Part shown: positions 36,674-49,030 of the stretch, one piece after another
Position numbering within the stretch: position 1 is the stretch's first letter
How the letters are laid out: every line of letters begins with the position of its first letter
Assembly: GCA_006538405.1 (NCBI GenBank)
Contig: BJKQ01000003.1
Span: 3,100,001-3,164,000, forward strand
DNA length: 64,000 bases
From: Hansfordia pulvinata
Taxonomy: Eukaryota; Ascomycota; Sordariomycetes; Xylariales
Direction of reading: 5' to 3'
Notes under the pieces: model-generated
Databases searched by the model: none
Seen by the model: the letters and a program-made list of their open reading frames with translations, nothing else
Told to the model about the DNA's origin: nothing
Program-made: the position numbers and the translations under genes

Positions 36674-39449
36674 ATGTCCGACAAGGCCCAAGATGTGGGC
36701 TGGCTCCGAGGGCTCTGGGCCCAGAAGAGAGGCAAGTTCCTCATTTTTAGTTTCTGCATACTCCCGCTCTTCGGTCTTTTGGGCCTCATTGCCCTCCGCA
36801 ACCGAGATAATGGCGGCGTATCCGGAGCAGTCTCGCCGGGCTCCGACATGGCGATAGCCGACGACTCCTATTTCTACGGGCAGTCCGAGCCTGTATACCC
36901 CTCACGTGAGTATTTGAGAGACAACGCCGTGTTCCCTCACAGTGATAGTGCTCGGCCACTGACTACCAAGCAGCCCAGATCCGAGGAATCGGTGCTTGGG
37001 CCGATTCGCACAAGCGAGCCACAGAGTTCGTCAAGAACCTGACACTCGAGGAAAAAGTAGTCTCCACTCTGAAAGGGAAGGGAAAATCCTCTCCAGGAAT
37101 GCTGACAGAAGCAGGTGTCACTGGGCTCAGGTACCACATCCTTGACAGGCTGCTCGGGCTGGATTGCACCTATCAAAAGGGTCAAGTTTCCAGGCCTCTG
37201 TCTGAACGACGCCGGGCAGGGCGTCCGGGCCACGGATCTCGTCAGCGGATTCCCCAGCGGCATTCATGTCGGTGCCAGCTGGAATAAAGATCTGGCTCGC
37301 AAGCGTGCAGAGAGCATGGGCCAGGAGTTCCGCGTCAAAGGCGTCAACATCGCTCTTGGCCCCGTCGTTGGTCCGGTGGGGCGCATAGCTACTGGGGGGC
37401 GCAACTGGGAAGGCTTCGGGGCGGACCCCTATTTGACGGGCCTGCTCGCCTCCGAGACGATCAAGGGGATCCAGTCCCGCGGTGTCATAACCAGCACAAA
37501 GGTGAGTCGCTCAGGCCCAAGTGGCTGGTCTGTTTTGGCCCGTTGCTCATTGGACTAGCATTTCATCGGCAACGAACAAGAGTCCCACCGCAACCCCCAC
37601 CAAGATGTGGAATCTGTGTCTGCAAACATTGATGACAAGACGATGCATGAGCTTTACCTATGGTACGTTGCTCCACCCCCTCTTCTTCGAGGAAGGTCTC
37701 TCTGATGAACCGCACCCCAGGCCTTTCCAGGATGCTGTTCGCGCAGGCACCGGCAACATCATGTGCTCGTACAATCGGGTCAACAACTCTCACTCCTGCG
37801 CCAACAGTAAGCTGCAGAATGGCCTTCTCAAGACGGAGCTTGGCTTCCAGGGTGCTGTCACCTCGGACTGGGGAGCCCAGCACGCGGGGTCCGCCACTGC
37901 TATGGCTGGCATGGACATAGCGATGCCTGATTCCTCTTTCTGGGGCGACGAGCTTGTAAAGGCCGTCAGGAACGGTTCAGTACCGGAGGACCGGGTTGAG
38001 GACCTGGCTACCAGAATCATGGCGTCCTGGTATCAGATGGGACAGGACGACGGCTTTCCAGACCCCGGGGTGGGCATAGCTGCCGACCTGACCAAGCCCC
38101 ACCAATATGTCGATGCCAGGAACAAATCGTCTCGACAGACCTTGTTCGATGGCGCTGTCGAAGGCCACGTACTGGTCAAGAACATCAACAAAGCCCTGCC
38201 CCTGGATCAACCCAAGGTACTCTCCATCTTTGGATACTCAGCCAAGAGCCCGGATCAATGGGACTACTCGCCCGGCAGCGGCATTGCGGCTTGGAACTTT
38301 GGGGGCACGTCGGACTACCTGGCTCGAGACACCAGTGCCGGGTTCGCGGGCGAGATCCTCCCTAGTTTCTCTCAAATCGCCCCCAACGGCACGCTCTACA
38401 GTGGCGGTGGCTCCGGCGCCGTCACGCCGGCCACCGTGTCTTCCCCATTCGACGCGCTCACCACCCGTGCGTACGATGACGGCACGGCGCTGTTCTGGGA
38501 CTTCTCCGACCCGGAGCCAGTGGTGCCTAGCTCAGACGCATGTCTTGTGGTTGTCAATGCATTCGCATCCGAAGGCTTCGATCGGCCGGGGATGCACGAC
38601 GACTACACTGACGGCCTGATTCGCCACGTGGCGGACCGGTGCAGCAACACCATTGTCGTATTTCACAATGCGGGTGCGCGCCTGGTGGACCAGTGGATCG
38701 ATCACGCCAATGTCACGGCCGTCGTCTTTGCGCACCTGCCGGGCGAGGCCTCGGGCCGCGCGCTGGTCTCGCTGCTCTACGGAGATTCCAACCCGTCCGG
38801 GAAGCTTCCGTACACGGTGGCTCGGAACGAGTCGGACTACGGCGGTCTCCTGGGGCCGGCGTTGGCCGGGGCCGACGGCGGTGGGGGCGCCGAGTTCGCC
38901 AAGTTCCCGCAGTCCAACTTTTCCGAGGGCTTGCTGATCGACTACCGCCACTTTGACGCCCATGGGATCGAGCCGCGGTTCGAGTTTGGCTTTGGCCTTT
39001 CGTACACGACGTTTGGGTATTCGGGCCTGCGCGTCACCAGTGGCAGCAGGGGCAAGGGGAACGACTCCTCGACAGCAGAGTTTGCCAGCGGAGACGTGGT
39101 CGAGGGCGGGCCCGAGGATCTCTGGGACGTGCTGGCGACGGTCGAGGCCGAGGTGGCTAACACGGGGGACCTGGCGGGCGCCGAGGCAGCGCAGCTCTAC
39201 GTCGAGATGCCGTCTACCCCTCGGGGCGCGCCGCCGCGGCAACTCAGGGGCTTCGACAAGGTGTTTGTGGAGCCGGGCAAGTCGGCGACGGTGAGGTTCG
39301 AGCTCACGCGCAGAGATCTCAGCGTCTGGGACGTCGGTGCGCAGGGGTGGAGACTTGCTGGGGGTGGCAGCGGCGGCGGCGGGGAGTATACCATTCACGT
39401 CGGGGCCAGCAGTAGGGATCTTTCGCTGCGCGGGTCGCTGACGCTGTGA
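36674..39449 (+). CDS. GH3 beta-glucosidase with N-terminal membrane anchor (BglE-like)
   Basis: Five exons: 36674-36905, 36974-37056, 37115-37501, 37559-37662 and 37721-39449, giving about 844 aa. The exon 2 acceptor could instead be three bases upstream. Residues of about 20-42 ([21 protein letters not shown] after a basic patch) form one hydrophobic helix, better as a type II signal anchor than a cleaved signal peptide. GH3 landmarks follow: [33 protein letters not shown], the substrate-binding [19 protein letters not shown], and the catalytic nucleophile Asp in [13 protein letters not shown]. Later come the (alpha/beta)6 sandwich domain and a C-terminal fibronectin-III-like domain ([17 protein letters not shown]). 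It should hydrolyse terminal beta-D-glucosyl residues of cello-oligosaccharides or glucosides at the cell surface. Predicted membrane-anchored Aspergillus BglE proteins are the closest precedent I know. Family certain; substrate not. Confidence 0.92.
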
Positions 39450-42400
39450 AGAGGAAGAAGAGAATGAAGAGGCAAGACATGATGATGTTATGATACCCAC
39501 CCGAAATGGATGCTGTGGATCGGTGGGGATCGGCGAGCCTTCTCTTTTTCACTCGCTCTTCTTCTCTTCGTCCTTTTTCCCCAGACGGGAGTTAGAAGGG
39601 GAAGAATGAGAAGGCCATGAGGAAGACACGAGGAGGATAATGGAGAGATTTGCTTTTCCTTCTTGCATTACGTTTATGGCGCAATGGCGTTCAAGGGGGT
39701 CGGGGGCTGGGAATGGACCAGCCGAATTCACCAGCAGCTAGTTTTCAGGACGGGATGACCCAGCCTGTGCAGGATAACCCAGCTTGTATCGAGACGGGAC
39801 GGCATGAGGGATGAGGGGCCCCAGTGAGCCATGGAATGGTTGGGCGGCGGCTTCAAGATGCTCATTGTGCATCGGGTGACCCTTGACATTTCACGACATT
39901 GTGCAAGTGGCCATGTACAAGCATCTGGTGCAATTTTGTTTTGGTGCCCATTAGCCCTGCGCTGATGCGTTTGTACATAGATAGGGTGGGCAGTGAGGTG
40001 TGCCTCGGCCCCGCGCCTCGAGTCATTCTGGATGATGGAAGCGTGGGTTGGCGTCCGTGTCTTCTGCAGATAGATTAATAAGGTAATCAGCTGTTGCCTC
40101 CTACGCCCCGATTGCTGGAGATGATCGGGAGACAAGTGATCGCGCAATTGTGTCAAGCCTCGAGCGATAGCTTACCCTGGGTCTCTATCTATATGGAAAA
40201 CCCACCGAGGCACGTACTGCCGATTAAGAGGGGAGGGAGCACCGCGGACCTCGATGTTTCGCGCGTGGGCACAGCACGTCGCTTAAGCCACAGGCGGTGA
40301 GACCTCTCACGTCCGTTGATGCCTGTGGCCGCCTCTGCGAGTCGGTGGTTACGAAAAAAAAAAGTAACAAGACAGACGAGTCCTTACGATAACCCCCCCC
40401 GCCTGCCACTGTCCATATTGGGAACTGGCGGTCGGTCCATTGGGGAAATACGGATACCGAGTCACCGAGCAAGCCGGCGCGGCGTCGGAAGATTGCATCA
40501 TCGGCCACGCGCGGTCTTTCATACCGGATACGGCATCTTTCGCGGGGGCCCCGGGGAATATGAGGGGGGAGGGTGCTGCCGGTGCCAGGCAGTTATGAAC
40601 GCCGTGCTTCGCACACATGAGGATGAGGGTACGTTAGGACGTCTTCCCGCTGGGGCATGCATCAAGAGTTCGAGCAAGAACATCACTCATGCCTCTTCCC
40701 TAACACACCTCTCGCCGAAGCCAGGGTGATCAGTCGGGTGAGGACTGTGGGGAGTTGACGGATAGGAAGAGACAAATCTGTACTCAGCACGTAAGAAAAG
40801 GGAAGAATAGGTTCATTCATAGCAGCGGACATGGAAGCAAGCAGCGGGGACCCGGGCGATGAGGTCGGTAGTCTGTGTTGCATGCAAGCTGTCTCAGACC
40901 GGTCTTGTCGATTATATCATGTGCGCGGGGGGTTGATTCTGTGGTTCAAGGGCTGGGGCTGCCTGGACCGGAAGAGACAAGACTCATGCGGCGGTATAGT
41001 TGACAGGCGGCTGTTTCTGAGCCTGACTGCTAGATTTCACCCAGCCTGACGGTGCTCGTGGGGATGACTAGAGGTCGAGACTATTGAAGGTCGTTCCGCG
41101 ATTCGGGGAGGGTTTTCGGGGGTTTCCAGCTGTGGAGCGAAGGGCGCCGGAAGATATTGGTACCCGACGACATGGCCAACGCGAGACAAGTGGAGGCTGG
41201 GAAGAAGGGTCTCGCTTTATCTTTCTTTCCCTGTTTCTTTTTTTTTTTTTTTGTTTTTTCTTCTGGTTTTGTACTCTCGCTTTTTAACCTTTGGGACGAA
41301 ACACGCCGTCCCGGGGTTTAGCAGGCGGATAGGCAGGGGTCATGACTTGAGGCGGCCGGGGACGGAAGCGAGGGTTGGGCGGGAGTACGAGCACTCGTAC
41401 GTGGGAGGCGTCCATGGATGGGATGGGTTGGAGGTGGCGATCACACGACAAACTGGGATTAGAGTTGCAGACGGGCGCGGTCAAGGTGCAGCCGGGGGAC
41501 GCAACGGGGTCCGGAAGGCGACTCGGCCGAGACGTGTCAGAGCAGAGAGGACTCGACGACTGCAGACAGAGCTGGAGGAGGGCCGTGATGTGCTTGCTGG
41601 GCTGCTAACACAGGAGTCAACCAAGGCCGTTCCGTTGGCAGAGACAGCCTGGCGTCAATGGGTGCTGATGACTGAGGTACGAGTACCGGGTAGATGGAGC
41701 AGGCGATTAAATTAGGTATGTACGGTATGTAGGTACCTACGAGTAGGGCTCCCGCTGCCTATTGAAAGATGCCCAAATCGTGCATGGATAAGATGCAGGC
41801 GTACTCGTGGGACAGGCTCTACATTACGTACATAGGTTAGGTACCTGTCATCGTTCTAGGTACAGGTCCTGGTATCGGGCACCTCGCTTGTGGCAGTAAG
41901 GGTACCTTAAGTACCTAGACTTCCATCCACTTCCTTCTGCAGGGGGAAGACTGCCCTGCCTCCCATTTGGTCGGGGCGAGAACGGTGCAGCCATCCCAGG
42001 AAGCAGCAACGATGCATTGGTGCTTAGGTAGGTAAGTGCACCGGGCAGAACACCGCGCGTACTCGGTCAGGGTTGACGCGCCTTTAAGCCGCTCCGATAC
42101 ATGCACGGAGCGTTCAAGTACATAGATCGATACATGAGCACCTGGGCGGGCACTGCGCCACGCAGTGAGAGGGGCCTGGGGAGGCACGACTGTGCCAAAG
42201 GGGTATTTAGGTCGAATTGGCCGACCGGGAGTCCGACTGGGGGATCTTCCTTTCTCCAATATCAATACCATATTTGCTTCCATCCTTACTACCATCTCTC
42301 TAGGGCCCAGGGATGAGAACGACACCTGAGAAAAGGTACATCATTCACCTACCTTACTACGTAGATTCTCCAGCGCTCGTATGTACCTACTAAGGAGGTA

Positions 42401-43313
42401 GATGGATATCCAATGGAGTGGGCCGGGTACCTACCTACCTAGGTGGTAGCGCGGTAAGTATAGGCGGTCATGTATATGTACCTGGTAGCGAGCACTCACA
42501 CCCGCATAGATGGGACCACTCGCCTTCGTACGGTGGGGTGAGTACGTACTCCGTCCATGCACAAACTTCAGCCCCAGGCACTGGCATTACATCATAATGG
42601 CCCCGCCCTGGGGATCGGCAGCAGTCATCGCTCGCCCGTCACCTCACCTCATCGGGCCCAGGCCTCGGCGGCGGCTTGTGTTGCTTCCTATCGCCGGCGA
42701 CGACGGCCTCGCCCCCCTTGACTTTGCGACTCTACAACTACCTACCACACCTTCCAATGCGCCCGATTTCTGGCGACAACTGACCAACTGCCACTGCCCA
42801 CTCGCACCACTCGCGCCTCTACTCATACACCTCTGCACATACACATACACCTCCGGGCTGAGCGGGACCTGGATCATCCCGCGTGCTCCACCAAACCCGC
42901 CAGTCCCTGACTTGCAAATCCCCGGCTACCTGCCCGCGCTGACCCAGTCCCAACGACTAGAGATCATCAGTCCTGGGCCTGACGGCTTTCTGCCATCTCC
43001 CATCCCGCAACTGCCATTTTCCGACCTGGGCACTCTTCGATTGCCCCACTCTTCGACTCCTCGGCCCTTCCACGTATTTCACTCCCAACGCCGCCCTCTC
43101 CCTCGACGGCCGGCGTGCGACTGCGCCCACCCACCCTCCGACTTAAACTCCCTAATATCCCGTCCGGCGTCCCCACTGCCCTCCAATCCAACGCCTGCGC
43201 GCCTGCGCGCCTGCGAACCTCCTGCCCACGGCATTTGGCCTGGCCCAGCGAGCTGGCGTCCATTACCAACTCCCCGCGACTCTACATTCGCCTCAACTCG
43301 ACCCTCGCCCCTC
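39450..43313. other. Intergenic, no supported gene
   Basis: No coding region is supported. T homopolymer at about 41238-41252. Between about 41690 and 42490 the motif TAGGTAC/GTACCTA and its variants recur many times, with octamers at 41678 and 41738. The stretch 42540-43313 is open in the frame of the regulator's first exon but is Pro/Leu-rich and motif-free, so I treat it as leader rather than coding. Confidence 0.5.
41690..42490. repeat. Cluster of TAGGTACC-like short repeats upstream of the Zn2Cys6 gene
   Basis: TAGGTAC, GTACCTA and longer forms such as ACCTACCTACCTAGGT recur at about 41731, 41838, 41860, 41906, 42381 and 42426. Similar short words occur singly elsewhere in the window (2691, 14344, 20355, 52011). 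They may be regulatory sites or remnants of a simple repeat. Confidence 0.5.
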
Positions 43314-45377
43314 ATGCAGGCCCAAATGCAGCCCGCTCACATGATGGCTCCCGTTGGCCTCAACGCGGGCTTCTCCCCCTTGTCCGATGAGACCTCTGCC
43401 ACCGGGTCCTCCCCTCGCTCGCCCGCTCGCCCGGGTCTCGTCAATGGCCAGCCCGACGTCCCTGCCGTCTCCCGTACCTGGATGGTTGACGGCCATGCCC
43501 CCCGTGCTTGCGAAAAGTGCCGCCTTTCCAAACGCAAATGCGACAAGAAACTTCCCCATTGCGACAGATGCTTAAGGTAGCTACTCTCGTCCCCGGCCAT
43601 GTCTGATTCGAAGACATGCCCAATCTGAACTGTTCCTAACGCATTGCCAGGCTCAATGCCAAATGCCACTACTTGCAAGACCCTTTGGCGGCGAATGGCA
43701 ACGGCAATGGCGCCCAGATCGTCATCTTCCAGCCCCAGTCCTTGACCAATGACACTCTATTACGAAATACAGATCCACTGGCCAGTGTCACCGTGGGCCA
43801 AATATTGACCCTCGTTTCTGCATCGGGCCCTCCAGATGAACCCGATTTCGACTGGCCCTCGGCTGTCAACTTATTCTTCACTTATATCCATCCGTGGTTC
43901 TCCGCTATCCACCCCGGTATCTTCGAACGCCGTGCACTCCAGTTGTCTATGATCAACGAGACTTCTTCGCCTACAGCCTCTTCCACTTTCTCGCCCCTGT
44001 CCCCCAACAGCAATGCCGACGGTCAGCTTCCTCTGAACGATGCTCTCGCCTCTTCCCAGCCCCCGCAAGACCCTTTCGCGAAAGAAATCGCCCTGCTGGT
44101 CGTCGCCATGCACCTGGTTACCCGAGTTCGACAAACTGACTCGGGCGCCCGAAACATGTTCGATGACACGTACCGAACTGTGAAGCGCATGCTTGCACTG
44201 CTATTTATGAGCTGTGCAGGCACTCCGCAGCCAAGCATAGAGCTCGTCCAATGCGGCGCCTTGATCGCATTATACGAATACGGCCACGGGGATATGGCCA
44301 CTGCCTACCGTACGCTCAGCGAAACTGCTGCTTCGGCGAGCGTCCTGATGGTGAAGCCGGGCCTGGTCGACCCCGGAGGAAAGAAGCCCATACCAGGCCA
44401 GGTCGACGAAGCCCTCAGCACGGCGGAGCGAGAGCAAAGGAGTGGCCTTTGGTGGTGTTTATTCATTCTGGACCAGTGAGTGGTCTCCCCTTATACCTGG
44501 CATATTTGATCCCGGCCAAGTTGTCGACAGTGTGATGCTGTGGGATGCAACAACTGGGCTACTCTCGCTAACTTTGCAAAGGTTTATCCACAAAGACGAG
44601 ACGGCAAATCACCTCCCATTCGTAATGGAAACTCCCACGGAGAGGACATCCCTCCCCGAAATGCCCTCATATTCGCCTTCACCTCCAGCAGAGGAGTCCG
44701 AGAAGGACTACTCCCTGCTTCCTCCGACGCACCGCCGCGTCTCTACAACGACTGTCGTCGGAACCGTAGAACTCGGACCATTCCAACTGTCTGCTAAAGT
44801 CGCCACATTATTACACCGCGCTTTGCGCATCGATAAAGAACGCGACCCGCGCCGCAGCAAGATGCCGCCCACCAAGACATTCGCAGATCTGGACAACGAA
44901 ATAAGGCGTACCACGCAGACACTGCTAGAAACAACAGTGCAATGGGAGACGGTTCTGGACTGCTTCTCCATGACCGTGAGGTATGAGTTGAACATAATCT
45001 TCGAGACTTGATGACGTCTGAATTGGCTAACAATCCAAAGCTCCTTATTCACTCTCTACATGCCGTACCTCCCAATTCTAGAGAGCGCCAGTCAAGAAGA
45101 AGTTGCGACAGACAATGAGCTGTCAACAGCTTTGGCTGCCCTGCGCTTCGCCTGCAAGATGTCGACGGACATCTCGTGTAAAATCAACCAGGATATCGAC
45201 GACAGCGCGCCCAACTCGCTTGCTGTCTTGGCAGCCCCCGCAGGCGCCACTTGTTACTACGTTATCGTGGCTTTCGCGGGCATCGGTCGCATTTTCCCCA
45301 ACGAGCAGCCCGAATGTGAGGAGGCTATCGCGGAAAAATTCGAGAGTCTAAGATTATTTAGCTGTCGATGGGGATAG
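43314..45377 (+). CDS. Zn2Cys6 (Gal4-type) fungal transcription factor
   Basis: Exons 43314-43576, 43651-44475, 44582-44980 and 45041-45377 join to about 607 aa. The DNA-binding zinc cluster is split by intron 1: CEKCRLSKRKCDKKLPHCDR then CLRLNAKC, giving C-x2-C-x6-C-x6-C-x2-C-x6-C, with a basic segment between. The middle region (VNLFFTYIHPWFSAIHPGIF, ALIALYEYGHGDMATAYRTL, SGLWWCLFILDQFI) is typical of the fungal-specific middle homology domain, so this is a nuclear regulator. Target genes cannot be inferred, and no neighbouring pathway cluster points to one. The C-terminus is uncertain. The frame stops at 45377, but a downstream segment (45450-45552, RMMQQLEQRRGLD to NMDLS) reads like a genuine final exon and may be joined by further introns between 45318 and 45449. 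Confidence 0.88.
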
Positions 45378-47396
45378 CTGGTAAGCTTGACCGTAAACAA
45401 CACTTCTTGCAGTGATCGGCGGATGGCTGACTTATCGCGACAAAACAGAGAGAATGATGCAGCAACTGGAGCAGAGACGCGGGCTTGACCGGACCAAATA
45501 CCTCCCAGAAGATAGCCCGTCGGCAGAGAGCGACAACATGGACCTGAGTTGATGGGGCTGATTGTGGACGAATGTTCGTCTCTAGTATCAGGCGTCACTG
45601 GAAAGACATCGACACAGCATTAATACGCGTGGCCGACTGACAGCGCTTGACTGATCACTCGATTCTGCATATACTTCGGATGGAGACGAACGCATCCGGA
45701 AACCAATCGACTGCCATTAGGGCGCTAAAGACATCTGCCAATGTGGTCACAGAGGCCAAAACAGCACCCATCTCGAGCCCTCCCGAAACAGCACTGTCAC
45801 GCATTATGGTCGTTTGCGGTGTGAGCTTTCAACGAATACAAGTCGATAAATTTGGGAACACGGATACCTGAGGCGTTTGGGACATGGATGGTTCGAAACA
45901 AAACCGACGGAAGAGGCGAGCAATAGAAACGATACACGGAAAACGGGCTTGGAGTTCTGGGGCGCGGATTTGTTGGATTCTATCGTTGAAAAAGGATTAC
46001 AAGATAATCTATCACTTACACGTGATCAGCTTTGGGTTGTATGCGAATCTAATGCGAAGTACAATATACTGTTTAACAACAATGCCATACTTGCACATGC
46101 TCGCAAGCAACCTCGTTCCACCCCGACATTCTCGATGACACGGCACATCCCAATGGTTTCCAGGCCATTCACTCATGGTCGAGCAGAGCATGAGCTTCCT
46201 GTGTGGCTATCTCGACTTCACCGGTTGCGAGCCAAAGTATTTGCAGTGACCGACTTCAGGGTCACTCGTCTCCGAGAGAGCGAGCGCAGTGCTGGAAAGG
46301 GGGGCGAGGCGTGTCTCGCGTGCGAGGATCGAGCGGGGCAGTCCGGGGGACCTCTTCCATTTCATTACCTCTCTCTTCCGCTGTTGGCTATGCGCGGCCC
46401 GGCAGCCGCTCCAGCACGGTGTATGTTGTATATATTCGGAATGCAGGCCTCCCCAAGACCGTGGCGTGGGAAGGCACCTCCTCCGGCGCTCTGGGGGAGA
46501 ACTTGATGTATGGCGATCCGAAGAGAAAGAAGATGGGGAGGGGGGGGGGGGGGAAACGACATCGGCGCGGCGCAGCGCGATGGTGATTTTGCGTACGAGT
46601 ACGTGCCGTTTCTCTCTGGCGCGATCGTCGCCGGCTCGATGCCAGCCATGACGTGCTGACGTGCCGCGCGCTACCGCTGTGGGCCGTGGGCGGGTTCGCC
46701 ACATTGGGCGCCAATGACGTACAGAAGAGGGGGAGCCCATCGTTCAGAGTTGTGCGTCTTTGCTCTCACGTATCATGATGGGCCATCAGCGTGTTCGAAA
46801 GGGGCGCGATTGGCCAATAGAAATGGACACTTGACGTGCTGTGCATTCATTGATGTTCACTTATGTAACCAGTGCGATGCATCTCTCTGCCCCAACATTG
46901 TCTACACTGGATGGCCAGCGACGGCAAGTGGGAGAAGACGCAGGCATCCGAAACAATCTTCGGCCTCTCCACGCAGGCTTGCTCGCCTGCAATCGTCCAA
47001 ATCGTCCATCGCTGCGCGCAAATTTTTTGCAACTGCTGCTCCCATTCCTCAATTGCCATTCATTGCCGGCCGTAATCATAATGGCGATGATGATGATGAT
47101 AGGTAAAATAATCCAATGCCGTTGAACGCCCCTGTCCAAACAGAAAATCACTCCTGACCCTTGTCTCCAAATCATTAAAAACGTCGCTTGATACCCTTTG
47201 TCGTACATTCGATAGCTACACAATTGAATGTGTCTGGCAGCTGTTGCTCTGTTGTTGGTAGTGGAGTGCTGACTTGGCCGCTCCTTTTCAAATGTGGCTC
47301 TTCTTTTCAGAAAGAGTAAGATTCGGTGCATTGTAGCAGATTGGATTGCAAGCACACGACCTGCCGGGAAAGGCAAAGCGAGCTGGCCCGCTACGG
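45378..47396. other. Possible last exon of the regulator, then intergenic
   Basis: The first 175 bases may include the regulator's last exon, ending at 45552. The rest carries no supported gene; an open frame at 45877-46506 lacks any recognisable domain. Octamer TACGAGTA is at 46594-46601 and a G homopolymer at about 46541-46552. Confidence 0.45.
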
Positions 47397-49030
47397 TCAT
47401 AAGCCACTGCTGCCGACGACGAGGACGAGCAGCATAGCGTTGAGAACGCAGATTGTAAGAAACGACGACCACACGGCCGACGTGTACATCCACCCTGGTG
47501 AGTCATGTCGGGAAAACATGCACCCCAGACCCATGCAGGCACAAAAGAGGCTGGCCACGGAGCCCACCGTCACTCCGGCGTCGACCTCGAGACGCAACTT
47601 ATGCCGCCCCGTCATGATGAGCACACCAGACACAATCAGTAGAAGGAAGGCAGTCACGTAGGCGAAGATGACGCCTCGGTTCAGGACGCGGTCGTGCATG
47701 TTGACAATTTTCTGGTCCTCGAGCCGAGGCAGAGTAACATATGTCGACCCTGGATGGTTATTAAGGGTCATGTCCTCAGACGAGGCGTATTCATCCTCAG
47801 TGGCCTCATTGTCGGTATTGGGGCTGGAGAAGGTCTGGCGGATCGTGAAGTAATCGGCAGGGGATGAAGCTGAGTAATTGTGGTGGAGGAGAGATCGCGT
47901 CTCGGCGGATTCGGGGGAGCGCGGCTTCAACAGCTCTCGGACGCGGCCGTACGTGGCTGACATGGCTGATTTGATGTACTTGACGCCGGGGAAGTCGACA
48001 GATTCGTTGGGATCGATGTAGATGGCGTACTCGTCCTCGTCGTGGTCACCGGCTTCGCTGCCGTGGTCGTATTCATTCCAGTAGACGGTCGGCTCAGGGT
48101 TGATTGTGACAGTGGCGGACGATCTCGAGTGACAGCGGCTGTCGGACGATGTCGGCCGCTCGAATTCTGGCTCGATCGACAGATAGGGAGACTGTTCTGG
48201 GGATCCTATCCGAGGTGATGCGGCTTGGATAGTCGTGACGAGCTCTTCACGCTGGGCACGGAGAGCGTGGAAATCCCGTCTGGTGAAGCTCTTGGGTGAA
48301 CTCAGGACCCCCTCTTTGAAGCGGCTATCCAGGGTGGTAGACCCAGTCCATTTCTGCACAGCCACGGGTCAGCCGGAGACTGCAAGAGTATGCAGTCAAC
48401 GCAACGGGTGCGCACAAGCGTGCATAGACAACGAAGGGCACTGGGGCAATCCCAGGTTCAAACATTGGATGTGCTGAGGGGGTTGGGCTCGACATACCCT
48501 GTACTTCTTGAGGATCTTGCGAAATGCAACAATTTGCGCGTTGACAAAGCGGTCGAGAGATTTGATATCTGTGCCGCAAGCCGAGACTTGATTGCTGTAT
48601 TTCGCAAAGCGGCGCTGGCGCTTTGGTGTCAGGCCACGGCTGTCGGTGCACTGCAGAATGAGCCTGTTGATGAGGCCAGACAAGTGGCCTGCAGAGACGC
48701 TGGTCAGCCATCGCCGGTTCGGACCAGCGATCAGGCAATGCGGTAAGGCGAGCGAGAGGGGGAGGGGCGCTACTTACGCAGGCGGCGGGCAATCTCGTCG
48801 GCCTTGCTGAGGACAAACAGGTCGACACGGTCGTGCTGGCGGCGCAGTTCGTTGTAGAAGGCGTCCTCAAAGCGCTTGAGAGCGGGGTCCTGCTGGCCGG
48901 GAATGGCAACAGCAGTAGCCTGGTCTTTGGCGGTATGCGTCTTGATCAAAGACTTGAGCGAGTTGTAGTCGATGTTATGCAGGCTCCATCCAGGGACAGA
49001 CTGCTCCTCGAATTGCTGACCGTACTTCAT
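47397..49030 (-). CDS. SPX-domain membrane protein (VTC-family-like)
   Basis: Three minus-strand exons, 49030-48778, 48688-48498 and 48353-47397, giving 466 aa. The N-terminus (MKYGQQFEEQSVPGWSLHNI, then DYNSLKSLIKTHT) is the opening helix pair of an SPX domain. The domain continues through the FYNELRRQHDRVDLFVLSKADEIARR and DIKSLDRFVNAQIVAFRKILKKY helices, whose lysines bind inositol pyrophosphates. A poorly conserved acidic and Ser-rich middle follows. Three transmembrane helices close the protein (GVIFAYVTAFLLLIVSGVLI; a second at VTVGSVASLFCACMGLGCMF; a third at SFLTICVLNAMLLVLVVG). SPX plus three C-terminal helices without a polyphosphate polymerase domain recalls Vtc5 (YDR089W) rather than Vtc2-4. 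The likely role is phosphate sensing or polyphosphate regulation at the vacuole; the orthology is my inference. Confidence 0.88.

Noticed and set aside
42510..43313. N-terminal extension of the Zn2Cys6 regulator in the same open frame
   Set aside because: The extra 268 residues are Pro/Leu-rich without conservation cues. The ATG at 43314, just ahead of the zinc cluster, is a better start.
45877..46506. 209-codon frame downstream of the Zn2Cys6 gene
   Set aside because: No recognisable domain, and the second half turns into low-complexity Arg/Pro sequence.
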